This document shows positions 31,022 to 40,742 of a DNA stretch of 64,000 nt, one piece after another (positions within the stretch are counted from its first letter, which is position 1; every line of letters starts with the position of its first letter). Below the pieces are notes generated by a model. The model saw only the letters and a program-made list of their open reading frames with translations. It had not been told where the DNA came from and did no database searches. Made by a program: the position numbers and the translations under genes. The stretch comes from Pseudomonas delhiensis (lineage in GTDB: Bacteria; Pseudomonadota; Gammaproteobacteria; Pseudomonadales; Pseudomonadaceae): assembly GCF_900187975.1 (NCBI RefSeq), contig NZ_FZPC01000018.1, forward strand, positions 99,781 through 163,780. Direction: 5' to 3'.

Positions 31022-32230
31022 TCAATGCTGGTCCGGGCTGTCGATGGTCACCGCCTGATCGCCCGCGCCGGCAGTAGACAACGGCTGGCTGCGTCCGATC
31101 CATTCGCCGCTGATGGCATTGCCGGCGCGCGACACCCGCGCCACCAGCTCCACCTGCGGGAAGGCCGACAGCTTCAGCTGCGGCATCATGGCGTCGGCAT
31201 CGCTGAGCGACACCTCGTCCGGCAGGTCGGCCACCTTCAGGCGCTTGACCGCCAGCGGCATCGGCGGGCCGTTCACCGCGCGGGCGAAGACGAACACGCT
31301 GTCGTCCGGCTTGACCTGGCCCTTCACCGCGTCGCTGAGGTCAACCCGGACCTTCAGCGTCACGCCGGCGCTGGCCGCCGCGGCCGGCGCTTCCGGCAGC
31401 TTCTCGCCGCGTTCGGCCAGGTGCTGGCGGGCGCGCTCGATGCCGCTCTGGATGGCTGCGCGCGACGGATCGTCGGCCGGCAGCGCGGCGACCAGGCGCT
31501 GCCAGTAGCTGGCGGCGTCGGCGTAGCGTTGCTCCTCGAAGGCGGAGATGCCCATCAGGCCGAGGGTGGTGACCTCCTCCGGGTTCTGTTTGAGCGCCTC
31601 GTCGGCCAGGGTCTGGGCGGCGCCGGCCATCTTCTTGCCATTGGCGAAGTACAGCGCCTGGGCCCACTGGCCGAGCACCTCGGACTGGCGCCCGGACAGG
31701 TTGGCGGCGCGCTCGAAGGCCTTGGCGGCGTCCTCGAAACGCTCCTGGGTCATGTAGGTGCGGCCGAGGAAGTACCAGCCCTCGGCGGAATCCGGCTGGG
31801 CCTGCACGGCCTTCTCCAGGCGCGCGGTCATCTCTTCCATGGAATGCGGCGGCTCGGCGAACTCGCGGGACAGGGCCAGCTTGTCGCTGGCGCCCCAGTG
31901 CAGGTACAGGCCCAGGCCCAGCAGCGGCAGCAGCACGGCCACCGCCAGCGGCGCGGCGCGGCCCAGGCGCGCGCGGCGTTCGCCCTCGCCTTCGGTGTCG
32001 GCCAGCAGCTCGCGGCCGGCCTCGGTGCGCCCGGCCTGCAGCTGGGCGTCGTCGAGGGTGCCGGCGGCGTGCTGGGCATCCAGCTCGGCGAGGCGCTCCT
32101 GGTACAGGGCGACGTTGAGGGCGGTGCGGTCTTCCTCGGCCTGGGCGCGGCGGCCACGCAGCAGCGGAATCAGCAGGAAAGCCATGGCCACCAGCGCGAG
32201 CAGGCCGGCGGCGAGCCAGAAGTCGATCAT
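31022..32230 (-). CDS. ccmI: Cytochrome c maturation protein CcmI
   Basis: 402-aa inner-membrane apocytochrome c chaperone of the haem-ligation complex. Two N-terminal helices (about 1-20 and 95-115) with a cytoplasmic loop rich in Leu/Glu are followed by a periplasmic TPR domain (about 140-270) and a C-terminal domain. The start overlaps the ccmH stop by 4 nt. Last of the nine ccm genes. Confidence 0.96.
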   Translation of the reverse strand: MIDFWLAAGLLALVAMAFLLIPLLRGRRAQAEEDRTALNVALYQERLAELDAQHAAGTLDDAQLQAGRTEAGRELLADTEGEGERRARLGRAAPLAVAVLLPLLGLGLYLHWGASDKLALSREFAEPPHSMEEMTARLEKAVQAQPDSAEGWYFLGRTYMTQERFEDAAKAFERAANLSGRQSEVLGQWAQALYFANGKKMAGAAQTLADEALKQNPEEVTTLGLMGISAFEEQRYADAASYWQRLVAALPADDPSRAAIQSGIERARQHLAERGEKLPEAPAAAASAGVTLKVRVDLSDAVKGQVKPDDSVFVFARAVNGPPMPLAVKRLKVADLPDEVSLSDADAMMPQLKLSAFPQVELVARVSRAGNAISGEWIGRSQPLSTAGAGDQAVTIDSPDQH

Positions 32231-32697
32231 TTGTCTTGGTTATCCAGCAATTGATTCAGGCGGGCCTGTTCCTCGGCGGACAGGCTGGCGGAGGGGCCGC
32301 TAGCGGCGCGGCGGCGGCGCGCCACCAGCACGCCGACCACCAGCACGCCCAGGCCCAGCAGGGCCGCCGGGCCGAACCAGAGCAGCCAGGTGCGGGAATT
32401 GACCGGCGGCTTGTAGCGCACGAAGTCGCCGTAGCGGTCGACCATGTAGTCGACGATCTGCTCGTCGCTCTTGCCCTGCTGCAACTGTTCGTAGATCTGC
32501 TTGCGCAGGTCGGCGGCGATGGGCGCGTTGGAGTCGGCGATGTCCTGGTTCTGGCACTTGGGGCAGCGCAGCTCGGTGGTCAGGTCGCGGAAGCGCTGGC
32601 GCTCGGCCTCGTTGGGGAATTCGTAGGTGTCGATGGCGGCGTACACCGCGCCGCTCAGGGTCAGGCCCAGCAGGGCCGCGCTCAGGAGTCGCTTCAT
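32227..32697 (-). CDS. ccmH: Cytochrome c maturation protein CcmH
   Basis: 156-aa membrane-anchored periplasmic thiol protein. Signal peptide at residues 1-20, the CPKC motif ([16 protein letters not shown]) near residue 44-47, and a C-terminal helix near 105-125. It reduces the apocytochrome haem-binding cysteines together with CcmG. Translationally coupled to both neighbours by 4-nt overlaps. Confidence 0.97.
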   Translation of the reverse strand: MKRLLSAALLGLTLSGAVYAAIDTYEFPNEAERQRFRDLTTELRCPKCQNQDIADSNAPIAADLRKQIYEQLQQGKSDEQIVDYMVDRYGDFVRYKPPVNSRTWLLWFGPAALLGLGVLVVGVLVARRRRAASGPSASLSAEEQARLNQLLDNQDK

Positions 32698-33236
32698 TTG
32701 CCCCCCGCCTCGTCCACCAGGCGCTGGTAGATCGGCGCCAGCTGTTCGCGCCAGACCTTCTCGTCGACGGCGCCGACCAGCTTGTGGCGGATGATGCCGT
32801 CCTTGTCGATCACGTAGGTCTCCGGCGCGCCGTACACGCCCAGGTCCAGGCCCAGGGTGCCCTGGGCATCGGCGATGTTCAGCACGTAGGGGTCGTGCAG
32901 GTCCTGCAGCCACTTCCGCGCGGCGGCGTTGTCGTCCTTGTAGTTGATGCCGACGATCACCACGCCCTGCTCGGCCAGCCTGGCCAGCACCGGGTGCTCG
33001 AAGCGGCAGGTCGGACACCAGGTGCCCCAGACGTTGACCAGCGCCGGCCGGCCCTTGAGGTCGGCCAGGGTGTAGGTCTTGCTCGGCTCCAGCACGCCCG
33101 GCAGGGAGAACGCCGGGAACGGCTTGTCGATCAGCGCCGAGGGCAGCTCGCTGGGGTCGAGCCACAGGCCGCGGAAGAGGAATACCGCGACGATGAGGAA
33201 GATCGCCAGCGGCAACAGCAGGATCGCACGCTTCAC
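32694..33236 (-). CDS. ccmG: Thiol:disulfide oxidoreductase CcmG/DsbE
   Basis: 180-aa thioredoxin-fold protein anchored by an N-terminal helix (about residues 4-22). The active site WCPTC is near residue 78-82, in the motif NVWGTWCPTC. It transfers electrons from the DsbD pathway to CcmH and apocytochrome c. The start is a GTG at 33236, 2 nt after the ccmF stop; an in-frame ATG farther upstream overlaps ccmF and gives an Arg-rich extension, so I reject it. Confidence 0.97.
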   Translation of the reverse strand: MKRAILLLPLAIFLIVAVFLFRGLWLDPSELPSALIDKPFPAFSLPGVLEPSKTYTLADLKGRPALVNVWGTWCPTCRFEHPVLARLAEQGVVIVGINYKDDNAAARKWLQDLHDPYVLNIADAQGTLGLDLGVYGAPETYVIDKDGIIRHKLVGAVDEKVWREQLAPIYQRLVDEAGGK

Positions 33237-33238
33237 AC

Positions 33239-35215
33239 TCAGGCTCCCTGTCCGGCGGCGAGGCCCAGCGCCTCGCGCACCTTGGTTTTGACTTTCAGCC
33301 GGTAGCGCCGGTCGCACGCCGCCAGCACGCCGCCCAGGGCGGTGAGCAGGCCGCCCAGCCAGATGAAGCGGACGAACGGCTTGATGTGCAGGCGCACGGC
33401 CCAGGCGCCGTCGTCCAGCGGCTCGCCCAGGGCGACGTAGAGGTCGCGGGTCAGGCTGCCGTGGATGCCGGCCTCGGTCATCATCGAACCCTGCACGCGG
33501 TACAGGCGCTTCTCCGGGTGCAGCACCGCCACTTCGCTACCGTCGCGGGTGACGCGGATGGTGCCCTTGTCGGAGGTGAAGTTCGGGCCCTCGAAGTGAT
33601 GGGTGCCTTCGAAGGCGAACTGGTAGCCGGCCAGTTCCACGCTCTCGCCCGGGGCCATGCGCAGGTCGCGCTGGGCGCTGAACTGGCTGGTGAGGACCAC
33701 GCCGATGGCGCACACGGCGATGCCCAGGTGCGCCACCTGCATGCCCCAGTAGCTGCGGTTGAGGCTGGCGGCACCGGCCACCAGGCCCTTGTGGCGGACC
33801 TTGTCGAGGAAGTCGCGGACGCCGCCGAGGATCACCCAGAAGGCCAGCAGGAACACCGCCAGCACCGGCCAGTGCAGGTCGCCGTAGAGGAAGGTGGCGA
33901 CGCCGCCGAGCACCACGGCGCCGATCAGCACCGGGGTCAGCATGCGCAGCAGCCACTGCGTCGGGGTGTCCTTCCAGCGCACCAGCACGCCCACCGTCAG
34001 GGCCAGCATCAGCACCGCCATCAGCGGCATGAACAGGGCATTGAAGTACGGCGGGCCGACCGACAGCTTGGCGCCGCTGATGGCGTCGAGCACCAGCGGG
34101 TAGAGGGTGCCGAGCAGGATCATCGCGGCGGTCACCACCAGCACCACGTTGTTCAGCAGCAGCAGGGTCTCGCGGGACCACAGGGCGAAGCCGACCTGGC
34201 TCTTGACCACCGGCGCGCGCAGGGCGAACAGCGTCAGCGAGCCGCCGACCACCACCAGCAGGAAGGCCAGGATGAACACCCCGCGCTCGGGGTCCGAGGC
34301 GAAGGCGTGCACCGAGGTCAGCACCCCGGAGCGGACCAGGAAGGTGCCCAGCAGGCTGAGGGAGAAGGCGGCGATGGCCAGCAGCACCGTCCAGCTCTTG
34401 AACACCCCGCGCTTCTCGGTCACCGCCAGCGAGTGGATCAGCGCGGTGCCCACCAGCCAGGGCATGAAGGAGGCGTTCTCCACCGGGTCCCAGAACCACC
34501 AGCCACCCCAGCCCAGCTCGTAGTAGGCCCACCAGGAGCCGAGCACGATGCCGATGCCGAGGAAGGTCCAGGCCACCAGGGTCCAGGGCCGCGACCAGCG
34601 CGCCCAGGCCGCGTCGAGGCGGCCGCCGAGCAGCGCGGCGATGGCGAAGGCGAAGGCCACCGAGAAGCCGACGTAGCCCATGTAGAGCATCGGCGGGTGG
34701 ATGATCAGGCCCGGGTCCTGCAGCAGCGGGTTGAGGTCGTTGCCGTCGGCCGGCACCTGCGGCAGCAGGCGGCTGAAGGGGTTGGAGGTGATGATCAGGA
34801 ACAGCAGGAAACCGGTGCTGATCATCCCCATCACCGCCAGCACCCGCGCCAGCATGGGCTCGGGCAGCTCGCGGGAGAAGATCGACACGGCGAAGGTCCA
34901 GCCGCCGAGGATCAGCGCCCAGAGCAGCAGCGAGCCCTCGTGGGCGCCCCACACGGCGCTGGCCTTGTAGTACCAGGGCAGCGCGCTGTTGGAGTTGCTG
35001 GCCACGTAGGCCACGGAGAAGTCGTCGTGGAGGAAGGCCCAGGTCAGGCAGGCGAAGGCGAACGCCAGGAAGGCGAACTGCCCCCAGGCCGCCGGGCGCG
35101 CCAGGCTCATCCACTGGCGGTCGCCGCGCCAGGCGCCGACCAGGGGGAAGAAGGACATCACCAGCGCCATGCACAGCGCCAGGATCAACGACAGGTGGCC
35201 GAGTTCCGGGATCAT
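33239..35215 (-). CDS. ccmF: Haem lyase subunit CcmF
   Basis: 658-aa inner-membrane protein with about 14-15 helices. It ligates haem from CcmE to apocytochrome c together with CcmH and CcmI. The tryptophan-rich WWD motif GWGGWWFWDPVENASFMPWL is near residue 237-256, as in the family. Two nucleotides separate it from ccmE. Length and motifs are complete. Confidence 0.98.
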   Translation of the reverse strand: MIPELGHLSLILALCMALVMSFFPLVGAWRGDRQWMSLARPAAWGQFAFLAFAFACLTWAFLHDDFSVAYVASNSNSALPWYYKASAVWGAHEGSLLLWALILGGWTFAVSIFSRELPEPMLARVLAVMGMISTGFLLFLIITSNPFSRLLPQVPADGNDLNPLLQDPGLIIHPPMLYMGYVGFSVAFAFAIAALLGGRLDAAWARWSRPWTLVAWTFLGIGIVLGSWWAYYELGWGGWWFWDPVENASFMPWLVGTALIHSLAVTEKRGVFKSWTVLLAIAAFSLSLLGTFLVRSGVLTSVHAFASDPERGVFILAFLLVVVGGSLTLFALRAPVVKSQVGFALWSRETLLLLNNVVLVVTAAMILLGTLYPLVLDAISGAKLSVGPPYFNALFMPLMAVLMLALTVGVLVRWKDTPTQWLLRMLTPVLIGAVVLGGVATFLYGDLHWPVLAVFLLAFWVILGGVRDFLDKVRHKGLVAGAASLNRSYWGMQVAHLGIAVCAIGVVLTSQFSAQRDLRMAPGESVELAGYQFAFEGTHHFEGPNFTSDKGTIRVTRDGSEVAVLHPEKRLYRVQGSMMTEAGIHGSLTRDLYVALGEPLDDGAWAVRLHIKPFVRFIWLGGLLTALGGVLAACDRRYRLKVKTKVREALGLAAGQGA

Positions 35216-35217
35216 CG

Positions 35218-35700
35218 TCAGTTGCTCCCCTGGGCCGCGGCGCCGGGCTGGCCGCCCTGCTGGTACTCACCGAGCTTGCCACTGTCCTTCAGCGCCTTGG
35301 TGACTTCCGGCGGCATGTATTTCTCGTCGTGCTTGGCCAGCACCTCGTCGGCGGTCAGCACGCCGTTCTCGTCGAGCTTGCCGAGGGCGACTATGCCCTG
35401 CCCCTCGCGGAACAGGTCCGGCAGGATGCCGCGGTACTTCACCGTGACCTCCCTGGCGAAGTCGGTGACCACGAACTCCACGTCCAGGGAGTCGGCCGAG
35501 CGCTTCAGCGAGCCCTTCTCGACCATGCCGCCGGCGCGGATGCGGGTGTCGTGCGGCGCTTCGCCGTTGGCGATCTGCGTCGGCGTGTAGAACAGGTTGA
35601 TGTTCTGCTGCAGCGCGGACAGCGCCAGGGCCACCGCGACGCCGACGCCGGCGACGATGGCGAGGACGATGAACAGGCGTTTCTTGCGAACCGGATTCAC
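35218..35700 (-). CDS. ccmE: Haem chaperone CcmE
   Basis: 160-aa periplasmic, membrane-anchored haem chaperone. N-terminal helix at about residues 9-28, a beta-barrel domain, and [12 protein letters not shown] near residue 120-131, containing the His that binds haem covalently and the following Tyr. The start is a GTG at 35700 overlapping the ccmD stop by 4 nt. The tail is Gln/Gly/Ala-rich. Confidence 0.97.
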   Translation of the reverse strand: MNPVRKKRLFIVLAIVAGVGVAVALALSALQQNINLFYTPTQIANGEAPHDTRIRAGGMVEKGSLKRSADSLDVEFVVTDFAREVTVKYRGILPDLFREGQGIVALGKLDENGVLTADEVLAKHDEKYMPPEVTKALKDSGKLGEYQQGGQPGAAAQGSN

Positions 35701-35873
35701 TTGCTGGCCTCCCGGCGCAGACGGCGCGCCTCTTCTTGCAGGTAACGCCTGCGCGCCAGGATGGGCGCGGCGACGTTGATCGCCAGCACCACCAGGCTGA
35801 TGGCGTAGGCCGACCACACGTAGGGGCCGTGGTGGCCCATGGCGAGGAAATCACCGAAGGAGTGGAAACTCAT
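35697..35873 (-). CDS. ccmD: Haem exporter accessory protein CcmD
   Basis: 58-aa single-helix membrane protein ([20 protein letters not shown], helix about 18-40, basic tail). It assists release of haem-loaded CcmE from CcmABC. It lies between ccmC and ccmE, overlapping both by 4 nt. Identified by position, size and the MGxHGxYVW motif. Confidence 0.95.
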   Translation of the reverse strand: MSFHSFGDFLAMGHHGPYVWSAYAISLVVLAINVAAPILARRRYLQEEARRLRREASK

Positions 35874-36616
35874 AGCGCGCGCTCCACGACAGCCTTGACC
35901 CAGGACGCGCGGGCTTCGCGCTTGAGCACTTCCAGGCGCATGCGCATCAGCAGCACGGCGGCGAAGAAGCAGTAGAAGCCGAGCACCATCAGCAGCAGCG
36001 GGATCCACATCTCCGGCGGCATCGGCGGCTTCTCGGTGAGGGTGAAGGTGGCCGGCTGGTGCAGGGTGTTCCACCACTCCACCGAGAACTTGATGATCGG
36101 GATGTTGACCACCCCGACGATGGCCAGCACGGCGCTGGCCTTGGCCGCGCTGTCGCGGTTGCCGATGGCCTGGCCGAGGGCGATGACGCCGAAATAGAGG
36201 AACAGCAGGATCAGCATCGAGGTCAGGCGCGCGTCCCACACCCACCAGGCGCCCCAGGTCGGCTTGCCCCAGATGGCCCCGGTGATCAGGGCGACGAAGG
36301 TCATCCAGGCGCCGATGGGCGCGGCGCACTGCACGGCGACGTCGGCGATCTTCATCTTCCAGATCAGGCCGATGGCGCCGGCCACCGCCAGCATCACGTA
36401 GCACGACTGGGCGAGGAAGGCCGCCGGCACGTGGATGTAGATGATCCGGAAGCTGTTGCCCTGCTGGTAGTCCGGCGGCGCGAAGGCCAGCCCCCAGACG
36501 AGGCCGACGGCCATCAGCAACGCCGCGGCGACGGCGAACCAGGGCAGCCAGCGTCCGCTGATCTCGTAGAACCACTTGGGCGACCCAAGCTTGTGAAACC
36601 AAGTCCAGTTCATCAT
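35870..36616 (-). CDS. ccmC: Haem exporter protein CcmC
   Basis: 248-aa inner-membrane protein with six helices that delivers haem to CcmE. The WWD motif [16 protein letters not shown] lies near residue 118-133, and flanking conserved His residues (IYIHVP near 62; HQPAT near 186) are present. Two adjacent ATG codons (36616 and 36613) are possible starts. A 64-nt gap separates it from ccmB. Confidence 0.97.
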   Translation of the reverse strand: MMNWTWFHKLGSPKWFYEISGRWLPWFAVAAALLMAVGLVWGLAFAPPDYQQGNSFRIIYIHVPAAFLAQSCYVMLAVAGAIGLIWKMKIADVAVQCAAPIGAWMTFVALITGAIWGKPTWGAWWVWDARLTSMLILLFLYFGVIALGQAIGNRDSAAKASAVLAIVGVVNIPIIKFSVEWWNTLHQPATFTLTEKPPMPPEMWIPLLLMVLGFYCFFAAVLLMRMRLEVLKREARASWVKAVVERAL

Positions 36617-36680
36617 CAGGCTCTGTGTGTCAGGGCACTTTTTTCTAGTGCCGGCCCCGCTCCAGCGGCGCCGGCAGGCG

Positions 36681-37352
36681 TCATTCGCCCACGCTGATCT
36701 TCAGGCCGGCAGCGATGGCGAAGGGCGTCAACGTCAATGCTAACGCCGTCAGGCTGGCCAACCAGAGCAGGTGCCCGGCGGTCGGCAGCCCCTGCAGCGA
36801 GGCCTGGAGGGCACCGCTGCCAAGGATCAGTACGGGGATGTAGAGCGGCAGGATCAGCAGCGCCAGCAGCAGCCCCCCGCGCTTGAGGCCCACGGTCAGC
36901 GCCGCGCCGACCGCGCCGAGCAGGCTGAGCACCGGGGTGCCGAGCAGCAGCGAGAGCAGCAATACCGGCAGGCAGCGTACCGGCAAACCCAGCATCAGGG
37001 CCAGCAGCGGCGACAGCAGGACCAGGGCCAGCCCCGAAACGAGCCAGTGTGCCAGCACCTTGGCCAGGACCAGAAGAGGCAGGGGGTGCGACGAAAGGAC
37101 CCACTGCTCCAGGGAACCGTCCTCGAAATCGCTGCGGAACAGGCCGTCCAGCGACAGCAGCACCGCCAGCAGCGCCGCCACCCACACCAGGCCCGGCGAG
37201 AGGTTCTGCAGCATCTGGCTTTCCGGGCCGACGGCCAGGGGGAACAGGGCGATGACGATGGCGAAGAACACCAGCGGGTTGGCCAGCTCAGCCGGGCGGC
37301 GGAACTGCAGGCGCGCCTCGCGCGCCAGGAGCAGGCCGAAGACGTTGCTCAT
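36681..37352 (-). CDS. ccmB: Haem exporter permease CcmB
   Basis: 223-aa permease with six helices and no nucleotide-binding domain, typical of CcmB ([16 protein letters not shown] near residue 73-88). It forms the CcmAB ABC unit that drives release of holo-CcmE. Start ATG at 37352 overlaps the ccmA stop by 4 nt; the longer open frame upstream is antisense-like GC noise. Confidence 0.96.
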   Translation of the reverse strand: MSNVFGLLLAREARLQFRRPAELANPLVFFAIVIALFPLAVGPESQMLQNLSPGLVWVAALLAVLLSLDGLFRSDFEDGSLEQWVLSSHPLPLLVLAKVLAHWLVSGLALVLLSPLLALMLGLPVRCLPVLLLSLLLGTPVLSLLGAVGAALTVGLKRGGLLLALLILPLYIPVLILGSGALQASLQGLPTAGHLLWLASLTALALTLTPFAIAAGLKISVGE

Positions 37353-38020
37353 GCGCCCTCCCCCGCCGTCTCGCGGGCGTGCTGGCCGAGGTCCAGGGCA
37401 CGGTAGCCGGCGGGCATGCGCGCCAGCGTGTGGTGGGTGGTGAGCACCACCAGGCCGCCGCTCTCGCAATGCCGCGCCAGGTGCTCCTCGAGCTGGGCCA
37501 CGCCCTGCTTGTCGAGGGCGGTGAAGGGTTCGTCGAGGATCCACAGCGGCGGCGCGTCCAGGTACAGGCGCGCCAGGGCCACGCGGCGCTGCTGGCCAGC
37601 GGACAGGGTGTGGCAGGGCACGTCCTCGAAGCCGCGCAGGCCGACCGCCTCCAGGGCGCGCCAGATCGCCGCGTGGTCCGCCGGCTGGTGCAGGGCGCAG
37701 AGCCAGGCGAGGTTCTCCTCGGCGCTGAGCAGGCCCTTGATGCCGGCGGCATGGCCGATCCACAGCAGGTTGCGTGCCAGTTCGCCGCGCTGTTCCTCCA
37801 GCGGCCGGCCGTTCAGGCGCACCTGCCCGGCGGTGGGCTGCATCAGCCCGCAGAGCAGGCGCAGCAGGCTGGTCTTGCCGCTGCCGTTGGGGCCGGCCAC
37901 CTGCAGCATCTCGCCGGCGGCCAGGCGCAGGTCCAGGCGCTCGAAGAGCATGCGCCAGTCCCGCTCGCAGGCGAGCGCCACGGTTTCGAGAAGCGGGCTG
38001 GTCAAGGCATCGGCACCCAT
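37349..38020 (-). CDS. ccmA: Haem exporter ATP-binding protein CcmA
   Basis: 223-aa ABC ATPase. Walker [10 protein letters not shown] near residue 43-51, signature [14 protein letters not shown] near 139-152, Walker [13 protein letters not shown] near 157-168. First gene of the ccmABCDEFGHI operon. The ATG at 38020 is the family-like start, although homology becomes strong only from about residue 10. Confidence 0.97.
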   Translation of the reverse strand: MGADALTSPLLETVALACERDWRMLFERLDLRLAAGEMLQVAGPNGSGKTSLLRLLCGLMQPTAGQVRLNGRPLEEQRGELARNLLWIGHAAGIKGLLSAEENLAWLCALHQPADHAAIWRALEAVGLRGFEDVPCHTLSAGQQRRVALARLYLDAPPLWILDEPFTALDKQGVAQLEEHLARHCESGGLVVLTTHHTLARMPAGYRALDLGQHARETAGEGA

Positions 38021-38085
38021 CGGGAAAATCGAAATCAGGCTAAAGTCGGTGCATCGCAGGCCGCTATAGTGGCCACGGGCGGCGC

Positions 38086-38091
38086 ATTATA
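38086..38091 (-). promoter_or_regulatory. Candidate -10 element of the ccm operon
   Basis: A perfect TATAAT on the minus strand, 66 nt before the ccmA start codon, in the 176-nt gap divergent to the FliK-like gene. No good -35 is seen at the right distance, so confidence is limited. Confidence 0.35.
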
Positions 38092-38196
38092 CACGCCCGC
38101 TTCCGGCCCCGGCGCCGGCAATTTCGACAGCTTGTTAAGGCTTCCCAGGCTTTCGCCGCCCCCGCGACGATGCGCCGCAAGCCCCGAAGGACGCAG

Positions 38197-39774
38197 ATGC
38201 CGAGCGAGATTGGCGCTTCCCGCCCGCTCCCCATGCCCCTGGCCAGCCGCGCCGCGCAGAACGCCGGGGAGCTGTCGCTCAGGCTCGCCCGCAGCCTGGG
38301 CGACCTGCTGCCGCCGGGGCAGAGCGCCCAGGCCGAGGTGCTGGGCGTCAAGCAGGCGGCTGTCAGTTTCCAGTTGCTGCTGCGCCTGACCCTGGCCGGC
38401 GGCCAGCAGACGCTGGTCACCGCCGAGAGCCCGCAGGCCCTGGCCCAGGGCAGCACCCTGAACGTTTCCGCCCTCGGCGCCACCAGCCTGGTCGCCACCC
38501 TGCTGTCCGGCGCCCGGCAAGCGCTGGGCGACCTGCCGCCGCTGGACAGCCTCGACCTGGAACAGCTGCCGGTGGGCAGCCTGCTGCAGGGCAAGGTGCT
38601 GTCCAGCACGCCCCAGGGCGGCACCCCGGCGCAACCGGCCAGCTACCGGGTGCTGCTCAGCCTGCTCGGCGGCCCCCTGGCCGGGCGCATGCTGGACATC
38701 GACTCGGCCCGCCCGCTGAAGGCCGGCAGCCTGCTCAGCGCCCAGGTCCAGGACAGCCGCGCCCTGCTCTTCCTGCCGCTGGCCGGGCGCCTGGACCGCC
38801 TCGAACTGAACAACCAGTTGGGCACCCAGCAGGTCCGCCAATCCTCCACCGAGGGGCTGCTGGACGCGCTGCAGGCGCTCAAGCCCGGCAACCTGCCCCC
38901 AGCCCTGCGCGGCGCCGTGGACCGCCTGCTCGCCGGGCTGCCCGGCGTGCAGCAGCTCAGCGACGCCAAGGGCCTGGCCCAGGCCCTGCAACAGAGCGGC
39001 GGCTTCCTCGAGGCGCGCCTGCTGCAGGGTCTGCCGCCGCTGCCGGGCGACTTCAAGGCCAACGTCCTGCGCCTGCTCGGCCAACTGCTGCCCGCCGAGC
39101 AAGGCAGTGCCGCCCCCAACCTGCTGGCGAACCTCGCCAACAGCACCGCCGCCAACCTGGCCAGCAGCCTGCCGGCCTTCGTCCGCAACGCCCTGGGCGC
39201 GCTCAACCAGAACGGCAGCCCGCGCCTGCAGCAGGCGGACTTCCCGCTGCCCTCGCGCACGCTGCAGAAGCTGGAAGAGGAAGGCGACCTGGAATCCCTG
39301 CTGAAACTGGCCGCGGCCGCCGTGGCGCGGCTGCAGACGCACCAGTTGAGCAGCCTGGTGCAGAGCGAGCCGCTGCGCGGCGGCGGCCAGCTGCAGACCT
39401 GGCAGATGGAGGTGCCCATGCGCACCGAGGATGCGCTGGTGCCGCTGCAGGTCCGCATCCAGCACGAGGACAGGCGCGAATCCCAGGACAGCGAACAGCC
39501 GCGGGAAAGCCTGTGGCGCATCGACCTGGCCTTCGACCTCGACCCGCTGGGGCCGCTGCAGGTCCAGGCAACCCTCGCGCCCCTGGGCCTGAGCAGCCAG
39601 TTCTGGGCCGAGCGCGAAAGCACCGCGAGCCTGCTGGAACGCGAACTCGGCCACCTGCGCGAGCGCCTGCAGGACGCCGGCTTCACCGTGCGCGAACTGT
39701 GCTGCCGCCAGGGCCGGGCACCGCAAGGCCGGCGCACCGCACTGGAACAACGCTGGGTGGACGAAAAGGCATGA
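38197..39774 (+). CDS. FliK-like flagellar hook-length-control family protein
   Basis: 525-aa protein rich in Leu, Ala and Gln. The C-terminal ~90 residues (LDPLGPLQVQATLAPLG, then ERELGHLRERLQDAGF) match the flagellar hook-length-control C-terminal domain that interacts with FlhB. The N-terminal 400 residues are a low-complexity ruler-like part. The ATG at 38197 has GAAGGA 6-11 nt upstream; an in-frame ATG at 38170 has none. The main fliK gene normally lies elsewhere in Pseudomonas, so this is probably a second FliK-type protein. It is coupled to the FlhB-like gene by a 4-nt overlap. Confidence 0.82.
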   Translation: MPSEIGASRPLPMPLASRAAQNAGELSLRLARSLGDLLPPGQSAQAEVLGVKQAAVSFQLLLRLTLAGGQQTLVTAESPQALAQGSTLNVSALGATSLVATLLSGARQALGDLPPLDSLDLEQLPVGSLLQGKVLSSTPQGGTPAQPASYRVLLSLLGGPLAGRMLDIDSARPLKAGSLLSAQVQDSRALLFLPLAGRLDRLELNNQLGTQQVRQSSTEGLLDALQALKPGNLPPALRGAVDRLLAGLPGVQQLSDAKGLAQALQQSGGFLEARLLQGLPPLPGDFKANVLRLLGQLLPAEQGSAAPNLLANLANSTAANLASSLPAFVRNALGALNQNGSPRLQQADFPLPSRTLQKLEEEGDLESLLKLAAAAVARLQTHQLSSLVQSEPLRGGGQLQTWQMEVPMRTEDALVPLQVRIQHEDRRESQDSEQPRESLWRIDLAFDLDPLGPLQVQATLAPLGLSSQFWAERESTASLLERELGHLRERLQDAGFTVRELCCRQGRAPQGRRTALEQRWVDEKA

Positions 39775-40085
39775 ACAAACAGACGGCGCCGCGCCAGGCC
39801 ATCGCCCTCAACTACGACGGCCAGAACACCCCCACCCTCAGCGCCAAGGGCGACGCCGAACTGGCCGAGGCCATCCTGGCCATCGCCCGCCAGCACGAAG
39901 TGCCGATCTACGAGAACGGCGAACTGGTACGCCTGCTGGCCCGCCTGGAACTGGGCGACGCCATCCCCGAGCAGTTGTACCGCACCCTGGCGGAAATCAT
40001 CGCCTTCGCCTGGTACCTCAAGGGCAAGAGCCCAGCCCCGCGAGCGCCGCAAGATGCGGCGAAGGCATTGATGTTGAGGCCCTAG
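39771..40085 (+). CDS. FlhB C-terminal-domain homologue (FhlB-like)
   Basis: 104-aa soluble protein matching only the cytoplasmic C-terminal domain of FlhB/YscU, after the autocleavage point. AIALNYDGQNTPTLSAKG near residue 10-27 and IPEQLYRTLAEIIAFAWYLK near 65-84 fit the family. The NPTH cleavage motif and the membrane domain are absent. FhlB proteins can replace part of FlhB function in export switching. Start overlaps the FliK-like gene by 4 nt, implying the two work together (inference). Confidence 0.85.
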   Translation: MNKQTAPRQAIALNYDGQNTPTLSAKGDAELAEAILAIARQHEVPIYENGELVRLLARLELGDAIPEQLYRTLAEIIAFAWYLKGKSPAPRAPQDAAKALMLRP

Positions 40086-40132
40086 ACCGAAGGCACTTCG
40101 TCATGAAGCGCCTTCTCCACAAGCCATCCCTT

Positions 40133-40630
40133 CTACGTGTGCTCAGGCCACTGCGGCATGCCGGTGGCCGACCTGGGTGGCAGGGCTTCGCTGGGAAGCA
40201 GCGGATGGGCTCCTGGGAAGCTTCCCTGCTCGGCTTCGGAATAATCGACAATGCTGGCGACGACCGAGCGCAGTTGGCCCAGGCTGAAGGGCCGTTCCAG
40301 CACCTGCAGCAGCGGCACGTGCTGGCGCCAGGCCCAGTCCAGCAGTTCGCGGCGCTGCGCCTCGCTGAAGCTGCCGACCAGCAGGAACTGCTGGATGCCC
40401 GGGTTGCGGCTCAGGTGCAGGAGGGTCGCGAGGTCGTCCTCGCAAAGGCTGAACTTGTCGTAGATGAACAGGTTGTAGCGCTGCCCGCCGGCCAGCGCCT
40501 GGTCCACCTCGGCCAGGTTCACGCACAGGCTCAGGTGGTAGACCTCCAGGCGGTTCAGCAGGATGCCGTACTGCTGCAGGCAGCCGGGATGGGGGCAGAA
40601 GACCAGGGTGCGGCGCGACAGCGGCAACAT
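40133..40630 (-). CDS. Degenerate response-regulator receiver protein
   Basis: 165-aa single-domain protein with a receiver-like pattern of alternating strands and helices and a disordered C-terminal ~35 residues. The usual N-terminal acidic pair is replaced by FCPHPG (residues 11-16) and the conserved Lys-Pro by Arg-Pro (R113 in ERPF). An Asp at the phosphorylation-like position (D58 in LFIYDKF) and Ser87 remain. Phosphorylation is therefore doubtful, and it may act as a protein-binding pseudo-receiver. It is convergent with the FlhB-like gene and lies beyond the DUF2802 gene on the same strand. The 112-nt gap 40631-40742 holds only a TCGGAT/ATCCGA inverted repeat with a T-run (40685-40706). 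Confidence 0.7.
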   Translation of the reverse strand: MLPLSRRTLVFCPHPGCLQQYGILLNRLEVYHLSLCVNLAEVDQALAGGQRYNLFIYDKFSLCEDDLATLLHLSRNPGIQQFLLVGSFSEAQRRELLDWAWRQHVPLLQVLERPFSLGQLRSVVASIVDYSEAEQGSFPGAHPLLPSEALPPRSATGMPQWPEHT

Positions 40631-40742
40631 GGCGGTTTCCTCGAAAAAAAAGCGACGCGAGTCACTCTATAGGGGTGTTTCGAGGAAAAAGATCGGATAA
40701 ATCCGAAAAGGCCCTAAGGGTATACCGAGGGACCGACGGGCT

